NCBI RefSeq assembly: GCF_951230165.1 | Contig: NZ_CATNVB010000010.1 | Span: forward strand, 1 to 64,000 | DNA: 64,000 nucleotides | Reading direction: 5' to 3' | From: Lentilactobacillus sp. Marseille-Q4993 | GTDB lineage: Bacteria; Bacillota; Bacilli; Lactobacillales; Lactobacillaceae | Shown here: positions 17,521 through 26,402 of the stretch, piece after piece | Numbering within the stretch: position 1 is the stretch's first letter | Layout: every line of letters starts with the position of its first letter | Position numbers and translations under genes: made by a program | Notes under the pieces: generated by a model | What the model was told of the DNA's origin: nothing | Seen by the model: the letters and a program-made list of their open reading frames with translations, nothing else | Databases searched by the model: none

Positions 17521-18204
17521 TTACAACAATTCAATTTCTAAGGCTGAATGATCCGAAAGCTCATCTAAGTTATGAATAACTTTTGCCTCAACAATTCTGC
17601 TCTTTTTTGCAAACGCATAATCGATATAAAAAGGCTTATCTTTATGCCGATACAAACGAAATGTGTCTTCCGTTTCCTCACCAAATTTTTCATGATTAGA
17701 TTCGTGATATGCACTCCGGTACCCATATGATTCGGCCAGATTATTGAAATCAGTTTGACTTCTAAAAGTATGCTTGCCATCCCAAATTGCATTGCTATTG
17801 AAATCTCCCATCATCAACAAGTTATCATCTCTAAACAACTCTTTTTGATTCAACTTGGTCAGACTATACAAATCCTCAATATATTTTGAATGAGTCCAAA
17901 TGTTCAATACCCTAAATCCTTTAAACCTTACATACTGATAGTACCTCATGTCGAGATCTTCAAAGTGTGAATCAACATGAATTTTTTCCTTTTGAAAGCT
18001 AAATGCCAAAACTCCTTTTTTGTCCTCGTAAACATCATTAGCTTTTTCAGTGTAAATAAAATTATCAACAGGGAAACCAGGTAGTTTTACCCACTTCTTT
18101 GTATATTCAACTTCTTGAACTAAATACAGGTCAGCATCATACTTTATCAAATCACTGTACTTATGAGTAAATCCCCCATTACAATTCCAAGATATTACTT
18201 TCAT
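17521..18204 (-). CDS. Endonuclease/exonuclease/phosphatase-family protein
   Basis: A 227-residue cytoplasmic protein of the EEP superfamily (DNase I/ExoIII fold). The metal-binding motifs are in order: VISWNCNGGF (N-terminus), LVQEVE, MMGDFNSNAIWD and the terminal SDHSALEIE. The catalytic Asn, Glu, Asp and Asp-His are therefore all present. I start at ATG 18204, preceded by AAGGAG. Whether the substrate is DNA, RNA or a phosphoester is not clear. Confidence 0.8.
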   Translation of the reverse strand: MKVISWNCNGGFTHKYSDLIKYDADLYLVQEVEYTKKWVKLPGFPVDNFIYTEKANDVYEDKKGVLAFSFQKEKIHVDSHFEDLDMRYYQYVRFKGFRVLNIWTHSKYIEDLYSLTKLNQKELFRDDNLLMMGDFNSNAIWDGKHTFRSQTDFNNLAESYGYRSAYHESNHEKFGEETEDTFRLYRHKDKPFYIDYAFAKKSRIVEAKVIHNLDELSDHSALEIELL

Positions 18205-18241
18205 ATTTTCTCCTTCATAAAGACGTCTAAAAATCATTTCT

Positions 18242-18280
18242 AAAAAATAAGAACCCCCAACCATACCGTTGGCGATTCTT
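18242..18280 (-). terminator. Intrinsic terminator downstream of the small acidic protein gene
   Basis: On the minus strand AAGAATCGCCAAC pairs imperfectly with GTTGGGGGTTCTT and is followed by a T-run. It lies after the gene ending at 18310. Confidence 0.6.
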
Positions 18281-18309
18281 ATAATTGACAGATATTATTC
18301 AAAACTCAA

Positions 18310-18672
18310 CTACTTATCAAACTCTTTTCCTAGTTCAGTCAACAACTCAACCCATGACTTCTTACCTTGATATTTAATATCCATTCCGGCAACAAATCTG
18401 GCCAAACTATCTTGAGTAGACTGTGAGAATTCGCCTTTAACATCTTCTAAAGCTTCATTGATCCGCAAATCTTCCCACTTCATGTAATCCATGCTTTCCC
18501 AACTTGAACCGTCAAACTTAAGGGCGAAGGTCTCATCTGAAACTAGTTTGCTCAAATCAACCGCACTCTCTAAGCCAATCTCTGAAAGATCAACTTTAGT
18601 CCAGTCCTTATCAACATCAACGTTGAACATCTTTTGCTCTGGTTGGTTATAAACAATAATTGAATCAGCCAT
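18310..18672 (-). CDS. Small acidic cytoplasmic protein of unknown function
   Basis: A 120-residue soluble, acidic protein with no signal or membrane segment. Helical amphipathic stretches occur at the C-terminus (SLARFVAGMDIKY...WVELLTELGKEFDK). I recognise no family. It follows pepN by 30 bases in the same direction and ends at a terminator, so it may be read from the pepN promoter. Confidence 0.6.
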   Translation of the reverse strand: MADSIIVYNQPEQKMFNVDVDKDWTKVDLSEIGLESAVDLSKLVSDETFALKFDGSSWESMDYMKWEDLRINEALEDVKGEFSQSTQDSLARFVAGMDIKYQGKKSWVELLTELGKEFDK

Positions 18673-18702
18673 TATTCAAATACTTCCTTTAGTTTTATTT
18701 TC

Positions 18703-21237
18703 CTACTTTGCAGCTTCCGCAACTGCCTTGTTCACAGCATCTTTTTCGTCTTCAACTAACTTAACCCGGGTCTCAACGATCTTAATGTCCATCTTGATTT
18801 CACGAGTCAAACCGGGAGTTGGCAATTTTGGTTCAAAGAATTCTTTGAACTCTGCCAATCTTTCTGGGGTGTGGAATACGCCGGCTGTAACGGTGATAAA
18901 CGTAGCAAATTCCATGTCACCACCAACTGTATCTTCCAACCATTGCCAGTCGTTTCTGATCCAGTCCCAAGCTGCTTGTTGCCCGTCGTTGTTAGCCAAG
19001 ACGCCACGGTACCAACCACGTAAGTCTTGCGGTTTGATTGTGCCTGCGTCCTCAAACTTAGCAACCAATTTAGCAACTAAAGATTTATCTGGGGTACTAG
19101 TAAGAGCAGCCCGAATATCTGCCTTAAAACTGGCATCAGCAGTTTGGCGGTATTGTTCTAACAAATTATCAAATAATTCTTCACTACCAAAGTTCTTAAC
19201 TTCGTTTCTCAGAACAAAGACCCGAACATCAGCTGACAAGCTTGCTAAATCATCCTTATTAGCTTCAAACAAGGTATGGGCTGAAGCAATCGCATCTGGA
19301 TTCTTAGCGTAAAGTGAAGCACTGATTACATATGGCCGAGTTAATTGGTCATCATTAGATTCATCGTCCTTTGGTGTCCAGCCAAGCCGCTCTACCTGGT
19401 CAGCACTCAACTTGTCAAACAACTGTTGAAGTTTGTCCTCTTCATCTGAATCAGGAGTAACGAACTTCTTTAAGTTGTTAGCAACTTGGTACAAAGCAGC
19501 GTTGGCTAAGTTGTAATGGCTGTCAGCAAACTTGCTCAACAATGGCACAATGCTTGCGTATGAAAGTTGACCACCTTCAGCAAGTAGTCTCAAATCTTGG
19601 AGTAATTGCAGTTGTGAAATTGAATCCAAGTCATCAACGTTAGCTAAAATATCGTTCAACAACGTTTCGTCATACTTGACGATAAAGTGGGAATTGTTAC
19701 CAACATTGAGGCGGAATGGCTTACCACTATCCTTTCTCAATTGGTCATATTCACCCAACTCAACTGTTTTATCCGCAAAGATTTCAGGAGCAGCATCATA
19801 ATTACTGTTCAATGGAATTTGCCATTGGCGGCCCTTATCCTCACCTTCACCGATGAAGAATTGTTGTTGTGACAAGGTAAGTTTGCCGTCAACAACCTTT
19901 GCTTCAACGACAGGATAGCCTGGTTGTTCCAACCATGAGTTCATGATTTCACCAACGTTCAAGTTTGAAGCTTCCCCTAGGGCATCCCAAAGGTCTGATC
20001 CCTTAGCATTGTTGTACTTGTGAGCTGCAAAATAGTTCTTCAAGCCAGTCCGAAGAGCATCATCACCAAGAAGTGAGCGCACCATTACTAGCATTCTGGC
20101 ACCCTTGGCGTACACAATGGCGGAATCGAATAATGAATCGATTTCAGCAGGGTCATTAACCGCAACGTGAACTGATTGCACCCCATCAGTTGCATCACGA
20201 GACAAGGCGCCTGGAACATCCGTAGTTTGGAATAATTCCCAAACGTTCCAGTCTGGTTCAATGGCGTCGATAGCAACGTATTCCATCATGTTGGCAAAAC
20301 TTTCGTTTAACCATAAGTCATCCCACCACTTCATTGTTACGAGGTCACCAAACCATTGGTGAGCTAACTCGTGAGAGATAACCGTTGCAACTAATTGCTT
20401 GTTATCGAGAGCGGTATTATCTGGATCAATCAATAAGTATGCTTCTCGGTATGTTACCAAGCCCCAGTTTTCCATTGCTCCGGCTGAGAAGTCAGGCAAT
20501 GCCAACTGCCATGAATGTGGTAGTGGGTATGGTGTCTGGTAGAAGTCTTCGTAAAATTCGATTGAGCGTTTTGCAATATCAAGCGCAAAGTCGAGTTCGT
20601 TGGCCTTGTGGGCCTTAGTGGCGAATACGCCGACCTTAACCCCACTCTTAGTGGTAGTTGTCTTACTTTGAAGATCACCAAACGCAAAGGCGATTAGGTA
20701 AGTTGACATCCGCACTGTGGTATCAAAGTAGTGAACCCCGTTTTCTTCACGAACTTCTGGCATGTTAGCCAAAATCGTTTCGCCTGGTTGCTCATCAAAC
20801 TTGATGGCTAGGTCGAAAGTGGCTTTAGCTTCTGGTTCATCAACTGATGGGAAGGCTTGGCGGGCAAAAGTCGTTTCGAATTGAGTTCCGATAACTTGTT
20901 TCTTTTCGCCATCAACTTCGTAGTATGAAGGGTAGATGCCCATCATGGTATCAGTTAGCTTTGCACTATAAGTGATAGTCAAAGTAACGTTACCTGGTTG
21001 GCCAACTTCAACGTAGAAGCCGTCGTTAGCATCATCTTTTTCAAATGATAGTTGCTTTCCATCTGATTCCACTGATTGAATATCAAGGTACTTTTGGTGA
21101 ATTGAAACGCGGTCTGATTTAGCCTCACCACTGATTGTGGTCTTACCGTTAATTTCTTTAGTTCCACGATTGATATCTAAATAGATATCGTAGTGTTCTG
21201 GTTGGAACGTCTCATAAAAATGGGTTACTTTACTCAT
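18703..21237 (-). CDS. pepN: Aminopeptidase N (lysyl aminopeptidase)
   Basis: An 844-residue M1 zinc metallopeptidase. The substrate-binding exopeptidase motif GAMENWG (about 253-259) and the zinc site HELAHQWFGD with the downstream Glu in NESFA are intact. The C-terminal helical domain (about 530-830) is present, so the length is that of lactobacillar PepN. It removes N-terminal residues, especially Lys, Arg and Leu, from peptides brought in by Opp. No signal peptide, hence cytoplasmic. A good GAGGAG site precedes ATG 21237. Its promoter carries a near-palindrome like the one before the DyP gene. Confidence 0.96.
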   Translation of the reverse strand: MSKVTHFYETFQPEHYDIYLDINRGTKEINGKTTISGEAKSDRVSIHQKYLDIQSVESDGKQLSFEKDDANDGFYVEVGQPGNVTLTITYSAKLTDTMMGIYPSYYEVDGEKKQVIGTQFETTFARQAFPSVDEPEAKATFDLAIKFDEQPGETILANMPEVREENGVHYFDTTVRMSTYLIAFAFGDLQSKTTTTKSGVKVGVFATKAHKANELDFALDIAKRSIEFYEDFYQTPYPLPHSWQLALPDFSAGAMENWGLVTYREAYLLIDPDNTALDNKQLVATVISHELAHQWFGDLVTMKWWDDLWLNESFANMMEYVAIDAIEPDWNVWELFQTTDVPGALSRDATDGVQSVHVAVNDPAEIDSLFDSAIVYAKGARMLVMVRSLLGDDALRTGLKNYFAAHKYNNAKGSDLWDALGEASNLNVGEIMNSWLEQPGYPVVEAKVVDGKLTLSQQQFFIGEGEDKGRQWQIPLNSNYDAAPEIFADKTVELGEYDQLRKDSGKPFRLNVGNNSHFIVKYDETLLNDILANVDDLDSISQLQLLQDLRLLAEGGQLSYASIVPLLSKFADSHYNLANAALYQVANNLKKFVTPDSDEEDKLQQLFDKLSADQVERLGWTPKDDESNDDQLTRPYVISASLYAKNPDAIASAHTLFEANKDDLASLSADVRVFVLRNEVKNFGSEELFDNLLEQYRQTADASFKADIRAALTSTPDKSLVAKLVAKFEDAGTIKPQDLRGWYRGVLANNDGQQAAWDWIRNDWQWLEDTVGGDMEFATFITVTAGVFHTPERLAEFKEFFEPKLPTPGLTREIKMDIKIVETRVKLVEDEKDAVNKAVAEAAK

Positions 21238-21256
21238 GAATGTCTCCTCTGTTTTA

Positions 21257-21279
21257 TTAGAATTACTCTAATTATAGCA
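21257..21279 (-). promoter_or_regulatory. pepN promoter (extended -10) with Fur/PerR-like dyad
   Basis: On the minus strand TGCTATAAT is an extended -10; no good -35 is visible. Immediately downstream lies TTAGAGT-A-ATTCTAA (21257-21271), a 7-1-7 dyad with one mismatch and closely similar to the perfect dyad before the DyP gene. Confidence 0.5.
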
Positions 21280-21430
21280 GGAAAACGAGTGGATAACGCG
21301 ACTTTTGTTAGAACCAAAACCAAAAATGTTAAGATTGTTTAAATCGCTTCCACTCCATCTAACTTTTAAGCTTCCCTTAATAACGGCCCCTTATGATAGC
21401 TATAATCAAATAACAAAGGCGGGTGTTACC

Positions 21431-21700
21431 ATGTCAGTATTACTAGATGATAAAAAAATGTTCAAAAACATAGTTTCGGCCCAACTAGCCAAGGTATTCT
21501 ACCCTTTCGTGGTTGTTAAAACCGAAGAGGGACAATATATAAAACTAAACCTATCAATGAACGAAAAATCCGATTCACTATTCTGGGACGTTATGCAACG
21601 AATTATGGATGCCAAGATTTGGATTCCAATTGGCAAACATCACCACCAGATGTTGGATAATGGCTGGGAGGCGGAAGCGGATCCGGTGGTGTATATGTAA
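21431..21700 (+). CDS. Small hypothetical protein (89 aa)
   Basis: An 89-residue soluble protein (MSVLLDDKKMFKNIVSAQLA...). It contains a histidine cluster (IGKHHHQMLDNGWEAE). I recognise no family. I start at ATG 21431, preceded by AAGGCGGG; an upstream extension of 42 codons has no ribosome site. A clear terminator follows. Confidence 0.55.
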   Translation: MSVLLDDKKMFKNIVSAQLAKVFYPFVVVKTEEGQYIKLNLSMNEKSDSLFWDVMQRIMDAKIWIPIGKHHHQMLDNGWEAEADPVVYM

Positions 21701-21703
21701 GAA

Positions 21704-21733
21704 AAACGAGTCGGAAAATACGACTCGTTTTTT
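21704..21733. terminator. Intrinsic terminator
   Basis: AAACGAGTCG pairs with CGACTCGTTT across a 7-base loop and is followed by T6 in total. It ends the 89-residue protein gene. Confidence 0.85.
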
Positions 21734-21775
21734 GCTATCTCTTCTACTTTTTTACCCTAGTTATTCCAATCAAAT

Positions 21776-22486
21776 CTAGTATCTCATTATAAAATCAATC
21801 TGCTTTTCCGTTAATTTAGCTCCCTTTTCGTATACATTTGCATACCATCGAGGGATCTTTTTCAGTCTGTAATTAATATCGTCACGGTCAAAACTGCCAA
21901 ACGAGCTAAACGGAATATGATTGATATATTTATACTCAAAACTATCGTTACCCTTAAGTAGTTTTAAGTCATCCAAAACTTGATTTAAGCCAGCTACCCC
22001 ACCAATATCTTCAACAATTCCATAACTATTACCATGGATGACGACTGGATAGTCCTTTGAATTGACCATCGGATCATCGAAAGTGGTCAATACCTTAATG
22101 CCAACCGTCCAATCATCACCAAAATCATACGTGAAATTTAATTCATCATTTTCATCAAACACTTTATCCACCGTAACTTTTTTGGGGTCAAGTGTATCTG
22201 ATTGTCGATCTTCATCAAGCTCTGGGAGCTGGTATAGCTGCTGGCTCCGTCTGTTAATTTCAAATTGTCGGTATTTTTCCGGAACTTCCTTTAACGTTGG
22301 GTCGTCAAGATCAATCTCTTTTTTATGGTCAAATGAGTACAGATGGCTTGCTTGCATCTCAAACATAACCATCATTGAATATGCTAGCTTGTTAAGCTTA
22401 AACGCTCCAGGAATCAAAAAGGTTCGATCAACAACCGGTTCAATATCATTAAGGGTAGCTTGAAGCATGTACACTTTAGTTTTCAT
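21776..22486 (-). CDS. Plasmid pRiA4b ORF-3-like protein
   Basis: A 236-residue soluble protein. The family features are a conserved N-terminal strand-helix (VYMLQATLNDIEPVVDRTFLIPGAFKLNKLAY), the core LNFTYDFGDDWTVGIKVL (FGDDW motif), and YGIVEDIGGVAGLNQVLDDL in place of the usual PPEDVGG. The family is widespread and often near mobile elements, but its biochemistry is unknown. No mobile gene is nearby here. Confidence 0.75.
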   Translation of the reverse strand: MKTKVYMLQATLNDIEPVVDRTFLIPGAFKLNKLAYSMMVMFEMQASHLYSFDHKKEIDLDDPTLKEVPEKYRQFEINRRSQQLYQLPELDEDRQSDTLDPKKVTVDKVFDENDELNFTYDFGDDWTVGIKVLTTFDDPMVNSKDYPVVIHGNSYGIVEDIGGVAGLNQVLDDLKLLKGNDSFEYKYINHIPFSSFGSFDRDDINYRLKKIPRWYANVYEKGAKLTEKQIDFIMRY

Positions 22487-22574
22487 ACGTCACCATTTTC
22501 TTTAGATGTTGGTAGTTCTATCTTAGTTGCAATAACGCTACCATAAAAGATAATAAATCTAAAGTCAAACTAAA

Positions 22575-22603
22575 AAGCCCCCAACCTCAACGGCTAGGAG
22601 CTT
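22575..22603 (-). terminator. guaA terminator
   Basis: On the minus strand AAGCTCC pairs with GGGGGCTT (one G-U) around an internal hairpin, then T5. It lies about 25 bases after the guaA stop codon. Confidence 0.7.
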
Positions 22604-22625
22604 CGTTTTTACCGAGCAGAAATTT

Positions 22626-24179
22626 CTATTCCCACTCAATTGTCGAAGGTGGCTTACTCGTAATGTCATACACTACTCGGTTAATCCCTTCAACTTCGTT
22701 TACGATTCTAGTTGAAATATGTTGCAATACGTCCCATGGAATTCTAGCAAAGTCAGCGGTCATCCCGTCAACTGAGTTAACTCCACGGATGGCAATGGTG
22801 TATTCGTATGTCCGGCCATCACCCATAACTCCAACTGATTTGAAACCAGGGAGAACGGTGAAGTATTGCCAGATATCACGCTTAAGACCAGCCTTAGCGA
22901 TTTCGTCCCGAAGAACAAAGTCACTATCACGCACGATTTTTAGCTTCTCGGGAGTAACTTCCCCGATAACTCGAATTCCAAGACCTGGGCCTGGGAATGG
23001 TTGACGCCAAACAAGTTCCTCAGGCATACCCAACTTTTCACCAATTTCACGAGCTTCATCCTTGAACAACGAGTTCAATGGTTCAATCAATTGGAAGTGC
23101 ATGTCTTCTGGAAGTCCACCAACGTTGTGGTGAGACTTGATTGTTTGGGCAGTATCAGTACCTGATTCGATAACGTCAGTGTAAAGAGTTCCTTGAGCCA
23201 AGAAGTCAATTCCATCAAGCTTTTGGGCTTCGTCATTGAACACTTGGATGAACTCGTTACCAATAATCTTCCGTTTCTTTTCTGGGTCAGATACACCAGC
23301 TAGTTTGGATAAGAACCGGTCCTGAGCATCAACTTTGATGATGTTCAAGCCGAATTTACCTTCCAAACTCTCCATAACTTGGTCAGCTTCGTACTTTCTC
23401 AGCAAACCATGATCAACGAAGATGCTCGTCAATTGGTCACCGATAGCCTTGTGGAGTAACACCCCAACAACTGATGAGTCTACCCCACCAGAAAGGCCAA
23501 GCAGAACCTTCTTATCGCCAACAACCTCACGGATATGTTCAACTTGAAGGTCGATAAAGTCGTTCATTGTCCAATTAGGCTTAGCTTCACAAACGTCAAA
23601 CGCAAAGTTCTTCAGAATATCGTTACCGTACTCTGTGTTGCGAACTTCGGCATGGAACTGGATGCCATAGAATTTCCGGTCAACATCTTGCATTGCGGAA
23701 ATTGGGCAGTCCTTGCTGGTTGCGACAGATTCAAACCCTTCGGGAACCTTGGTAACCAAGTCACCATGGCTCATCCAAACAGTTTGGTTCTTAGGCAATC
23801 CCTTGAACAAAGTTGCGTCTTCTGATGTCACTTCGATATCAGCATGACCGTACTCACTGTTCTCAGCTTTTTCAACTCCACCATTCAAGGTGTAAGCCAT
23901 AATCTGCATTCCGTAACAGATACCAAGAATTGGAATTCCCAACTTGAAGATATCTGGGTCAACTTTAAATGCCCCATCTTCGTACACACTGTTAGGTCCA
24001 CCAGAGAAAATGATTCCCTTAGGGTTCATTTCTTTGATCTCATTAGCGGACAATTTATGCGATTTAAGCTCTGAATATACGCCTAAATCACGAATTCGTC
24101 TGGTAATCAATTGGTTATACTGACTACCAAAGTCAAGCACCAAAATCTTATCAAATGTTGATAAATCGACGTTTGCCAA
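22626..24179 (-). CDS. guaA: GMP synthase (glutamine-hydrolysing)
   Basis: A 517-residue cytoplasmic enzyme converting XMP to GMP with glutamine and ATP. The N-terminal amidotransferase domain has the nucleophile in GICYGMQ and the histidine in GIQFHAEV. The ATP-pyrophosphatase P-loop is LSGGVDSSV. The C-terminal dimerisation domain ends [10 protein letters not shown], as in all GuaA. I prefer the TTG start at 24179 ([20 protein letters not shown]). The longer reading would place the start codons in or upstream of the promoter described next, and the length then matches lactobacillar GuaA. Confidence 0.95.
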   Translation of the reverse strand: MANVDLSTFDKILVLDFGSQYNQLITRRIRDLGVYSELKSHKLSANEIKEMNPKGIIFSGGPNSVYEDGAFKVDPDIFKLGIPILGICYGMQIMAYTLNGGVEKAENSEYGHADIEVTSEDATLFKGLPKNQTVWMSHGDLVTKVPEGFESVATSKDCPISAMQDVDRKFYGIQFHAEVRNTEYGNDILKNFAFDVCEAKPNWTMNDFIDLQVEHIREVVGDKKVLLGLSGGVDSSVVGVLLHKAIGDQLTSIFVDHGLLRKYEADQVMESLEGKFGLNIIKVDAQDRFLSKLAGVSDPEKKRKIIGNEFIQVFNDEAQKLDGIDFLAQGTLYTDVIESGTDTAQTIKSHHNVGGLPEDMHFQLIEPLNSLFKDEAREIGEKLGMPEELVWRQPFPGPGLGIRVIGEVTPEKLKIVRDSDFVLRDEIAKAGLKRDIWQYFTVLPGFKSVGVMGDGRTYEYTIAIRGVNSVDGMTADFARIPWDVLQHISTRIVNEVEGINRVVYDITSKPPSTIEWE

Positions 24180-24209
24180 GTCTTCCACCCTTTCAAAATT
24201 GCTAGTTAT

Positions 24210-24238
24210 ATCATACGTGGAAATCATTCCAAGGTCAA
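24210..24238 (-). promoter_or_regulatory. guaA promoter
   Basis: On the minus strand TTGACC and TATGAT are 17 bases apart. It lies between coaA and guaA, so guaA can be transcribed on its own. Confidence 0.7.
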
Positions 24239-24261
24239 CCTTCAATTGAAAAGCCAAACAA

Positions 24262-25191
24262 TCAGTATTTTCTGAGAAACAGCTTATCAATCTGATGACC
24301 GGTTGTCTTATGCATTATCATATCTGCCCGGGACCTAGTCGGTAAAATATTATCATTCAGATTTGGCATGTCAACAGCGTCCCAAACGTCCCTAGCCATC
24401 TTCATAGCGTCATCACGATTACCGATTGCATACTTATGGTAGTAATTATCCGGATCTCGAAACGCAGTATCTAGGAGTTTGGCAAACCGTTCAAGGTACC
24501 ATTTCTCAATCAAGTCAGGATCAGCATCCATATAAATCGAAAAGTCCGTAAAATCGGAAATATAGATTTGTTCGTTTTGTGGTAATTGCAGGGTATTAAT
24601 TCCCTCAACAATCAAAACATCTGGCCGGTTGATCACCTGAAATTGGTCGGGAATCACATCATAAACCTGGTGTGAATAAAGTGGCACCTTCAACACAGCT
24701 TCGCCGGACTTTACACCATTCAAAAAGTTAATTAGCGATTTCATATCATAACTTTCCGGAAAACCCTTTCGGTCCATGATTCCCCGGCGGTTCAGTTCAT
24801 CGTTTGGATAAAGAAAACCATCGGTAGTAATCAACTGAATGTGTTCACCGGTGAAGTAGTTTGTCAGCAACTCTTCAAGTACCCGAGCTGTCGTTGACTT
24901 ACCAACGGCCACACTTCCAGAAATTCCAATGATGAAAGGTACGTTTCTCACTGGTTTGTGCAAAAATCGCGATTTAGTCGTTTGCCATTGCTGAAAACTA
25001 TCTTTCTGCAACCGAATCATGTGCACCAATGGTTTGTATATATCCGCAACGTCCTGCAAGGAGATTTGATCATTGAACGCCTTGATGTGGCGCAACTCGT
25101 TTTCTGTCAGGGTCAGCGGTAGTTCGATGTCACTATAAAAGTTCTTCCACTCGTCCTTTTCAAACGAATAGTAGTTGATTAAGTCCTGCAT
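24262..25191 (-). CDS. coaA: Pantothenate kinase, type I
   Basis: A 309-residue cytoplasmic P-loop kinase that phosphorylates pantothenate, the first step of coenzyme A synthesis. The P-loop is GSVAVGKST (about residue 98). Type I features are [25 protein letters not shown] and [10 protein letters not shown] start at ATG 25191, preceded by GGAG at 8 bases; the longer reading has no site. No visible terminator before guaA. Confidence 0.94.
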   Translation of the reverse strand: MQDLINYYSFEKDEWKNFYSDIELPLTLTENELRHIKAFNDQISLQDVADIYKPLVHMIRLQKDSFQQWQTTKSRFLHKPVRNVPFIIGISGSVAVGKSTTARVLEELLTNYFTGEHIQLITTDGFLYPNDELNRRGIMDRKGFPESYDMKSLINFLNGVKSGEAVLKVPLYSHQVYDVIPDQFQVINRPDVLIVEGINTLQLPQNEQIYISDFTDFSIYMDADPDLIEKWYLERFAKLLDTAFRDPDNYYHKYAIGNRDDAMKMARDVWDAVDMPNLNDNILPTRSRADMIMHKTTGHQIDKLFLRKY

Positions 25192-25278
25192 CCTGTTATC
25201 TCCGTTCGTAATATCCATTAAATTATAACATTGCTTAGCTTGATTCAGCAGATAAACCGCTCTCATTTCTGGAACTGG

Positions 25279-25316
25279 TTTACTTTAAGTTGTTCTCAAG
25301 CCTATAATTATTAGAA
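25279..25316 (+). promoter_or_regulatory. Promoter of the AEC transporter with PerR-like dyad
   Basis: TTTACT and TATAAT are 18 bases apart (25279-25308). The -10 is embedded in CTATAATTATTAGAA (25302-25316), which matches 13 of 15 positions of the PerR consensus TTATAATTATTATAA. The AT-richness makes chance similarity possible. Confidence 0.5.
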
Positions 25317-25339
25317 TTTCTTTTGATTGGAGGAATTCT

Positions 25340-26278
25340 ATGGATCTCGGACAACTAACTAATCAAATCGGACTAATTTTTGCCTTAATGTTGGTTGGTG
25401 TACTTATTAACAAACTGGGGTTCATGCACCCCCAAACTGCCAACGACCTTACCAACATCCTGTTATACATCGTTTCCCCCTGCTTAATTGTCGGAGCCTT
25501 TGAACAGGATTACTCCGCCAGTCGTTTCCACCAACTGCTGTTGGTAACCCTTGGAATCATTATTTTCTACATAGTTGAAATCATCCTCGCCAAACTAATC
25601 TTCAACCACGTTAAGGATGAAAATTTACAACGGACCGTCAAATACGGCAGCATCTATTCTAACGCTGGTTTTATGGGCGTTCCGCTAGCCAGTACGTTAT
25701 TTGGTAACGCGGGAATTTTCTTCGCTGTCGCCTCCCTAGCCGGGTTTAATATCTTCAGCTGGACCCACGGAGTGTCGTTATTCAAAACGGACAATCGGAG
25801 CAAAACCACCGGCCAGACTATTCGGGAGATAGTTCTTAATCCCAATATCATTGCCATTATTCTCGGTTTAATCTTATTTATTTACTCAATTCAAATTCCC
25901 AAACCCGTTCACGAGGTCATCCATTACGTCAGTTCAATCAACACCCCGTTGTCGATGATCGTCATTGGAAACAGTCTGGGAAATATTAAGTTAAACCGCC
26001 AATTATTCAATCCCCACCTCTGGTTGGCAATCGTTCTCCGCAACGTCCTCTTTCCGATGGTCGCAATCATTGTTCTCCACTTACTATCCGTATCAAACGT
26101 GGCACTGTTCACGACGGTCGTAATGGCTGCCTGTCCAACCGCGGGGCTAGTCGTCTTGTTCACCTTACAAGCGAAGGGAGATACCAGTCCAGCCGTCGCG
26201 TTAATGAGTACATCAACAATTTTGAGCTTAGTAACCATTCCAATCGTATTCGCGATGACGCAGATCCCATTATTTTAG
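25340..26278 (+). CDS. AEC-family (auxin efflux carrier-like) transporter
   Basis: A 312-residue membrane protein with about ten hydrophobic segments in two halves. The family pattern is visible: QIGLIFALMLVGVLINKLGFM at the start, then LLYIVSPCLIVGAF, NAGFMGVPLASTLFG and, late, MAACPTAGLVVLFTLQAKGD. In lactic acid bacteria such proteins are often malate/organic acid or unknown permeases (MleP-like). GGAGG precedes ATG 25340. No malolactic gene is adjacent, so the substrate is open. Confidence 0.85.
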   Translation: MDLGQLTNQIGLIFALMLVGVLINKLGFMHPQTANDLTNILLYIVSPCLIVGAFEQDYSASRFHQLLLVTLGIIIFYIVEIILAKLIFNHVKDENLQRTVKYGSIYSNAGFMGVPLASTLFGNAGIFFAVASLAGFNIFSWTHGVSLFKTDNRSKTTGQTIREIVLNPNIIAIILGLILFIYSIQIPKPVHEVIHYVSSINTPLSMIVIGNSLGNIKLNRQLFNPHLWLAIVLRNVLFPMVAIIVLHLLSVSNVALFTTVVMAACPTAGLVVLFTLQAKGDTSPAVALMSTSTILSLVTIPIVFAMTQIPLF

Positions 26279-26296
26279 ATGAGAATTAAAAACAAG

Positions 26297-26400
26297 CTAG
26301 GTAAACTAAAAAACGCAACGATAATTTGTTCTCGAAATTATCGTTGCGTTTTTAATCTTTTATCAATATTTTCTACACGCAGTATACATCAAGAGTGAAT
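26297..26400. repeat. Dispersed terminator-bearing repeat, copy 3
   Basis: The hairpin ACGCAACGATAATTT pairs with AAATTATCGTTGCGT, and the tail TCTACACGCAGTATACATCA is nearly identical to copy 1. It occupies the gap between the convergent AEC and CorA-like genes and can terminate both. Stem bases at the foot differ from copy 1 in paired fashion (CGC/GCG against AGTA/TACT). Confidence 0.7.
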
Positions 26401-26402
26401 TT

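Noticed and set aside
18728-19312. Long plus-strand ORF (194 codons) inside pepN
   Set aside because: It is antisense to an intact, well-conserved pepN and reflects its codon bias.
22062-22463. Plus-strand ORF of 133 codons
   Set aside because: Antisense shadow of the pRiA4b ORF-3-like gene; Ser-rich product typical of reversed Asp/Glu-rich coding.
24180-24290. N-terminal extension of guaA by 37 codons
   Set aside because: It would be translated from upstream of the guaA promoter, has no ribosome site and does not match GuaA proteins.
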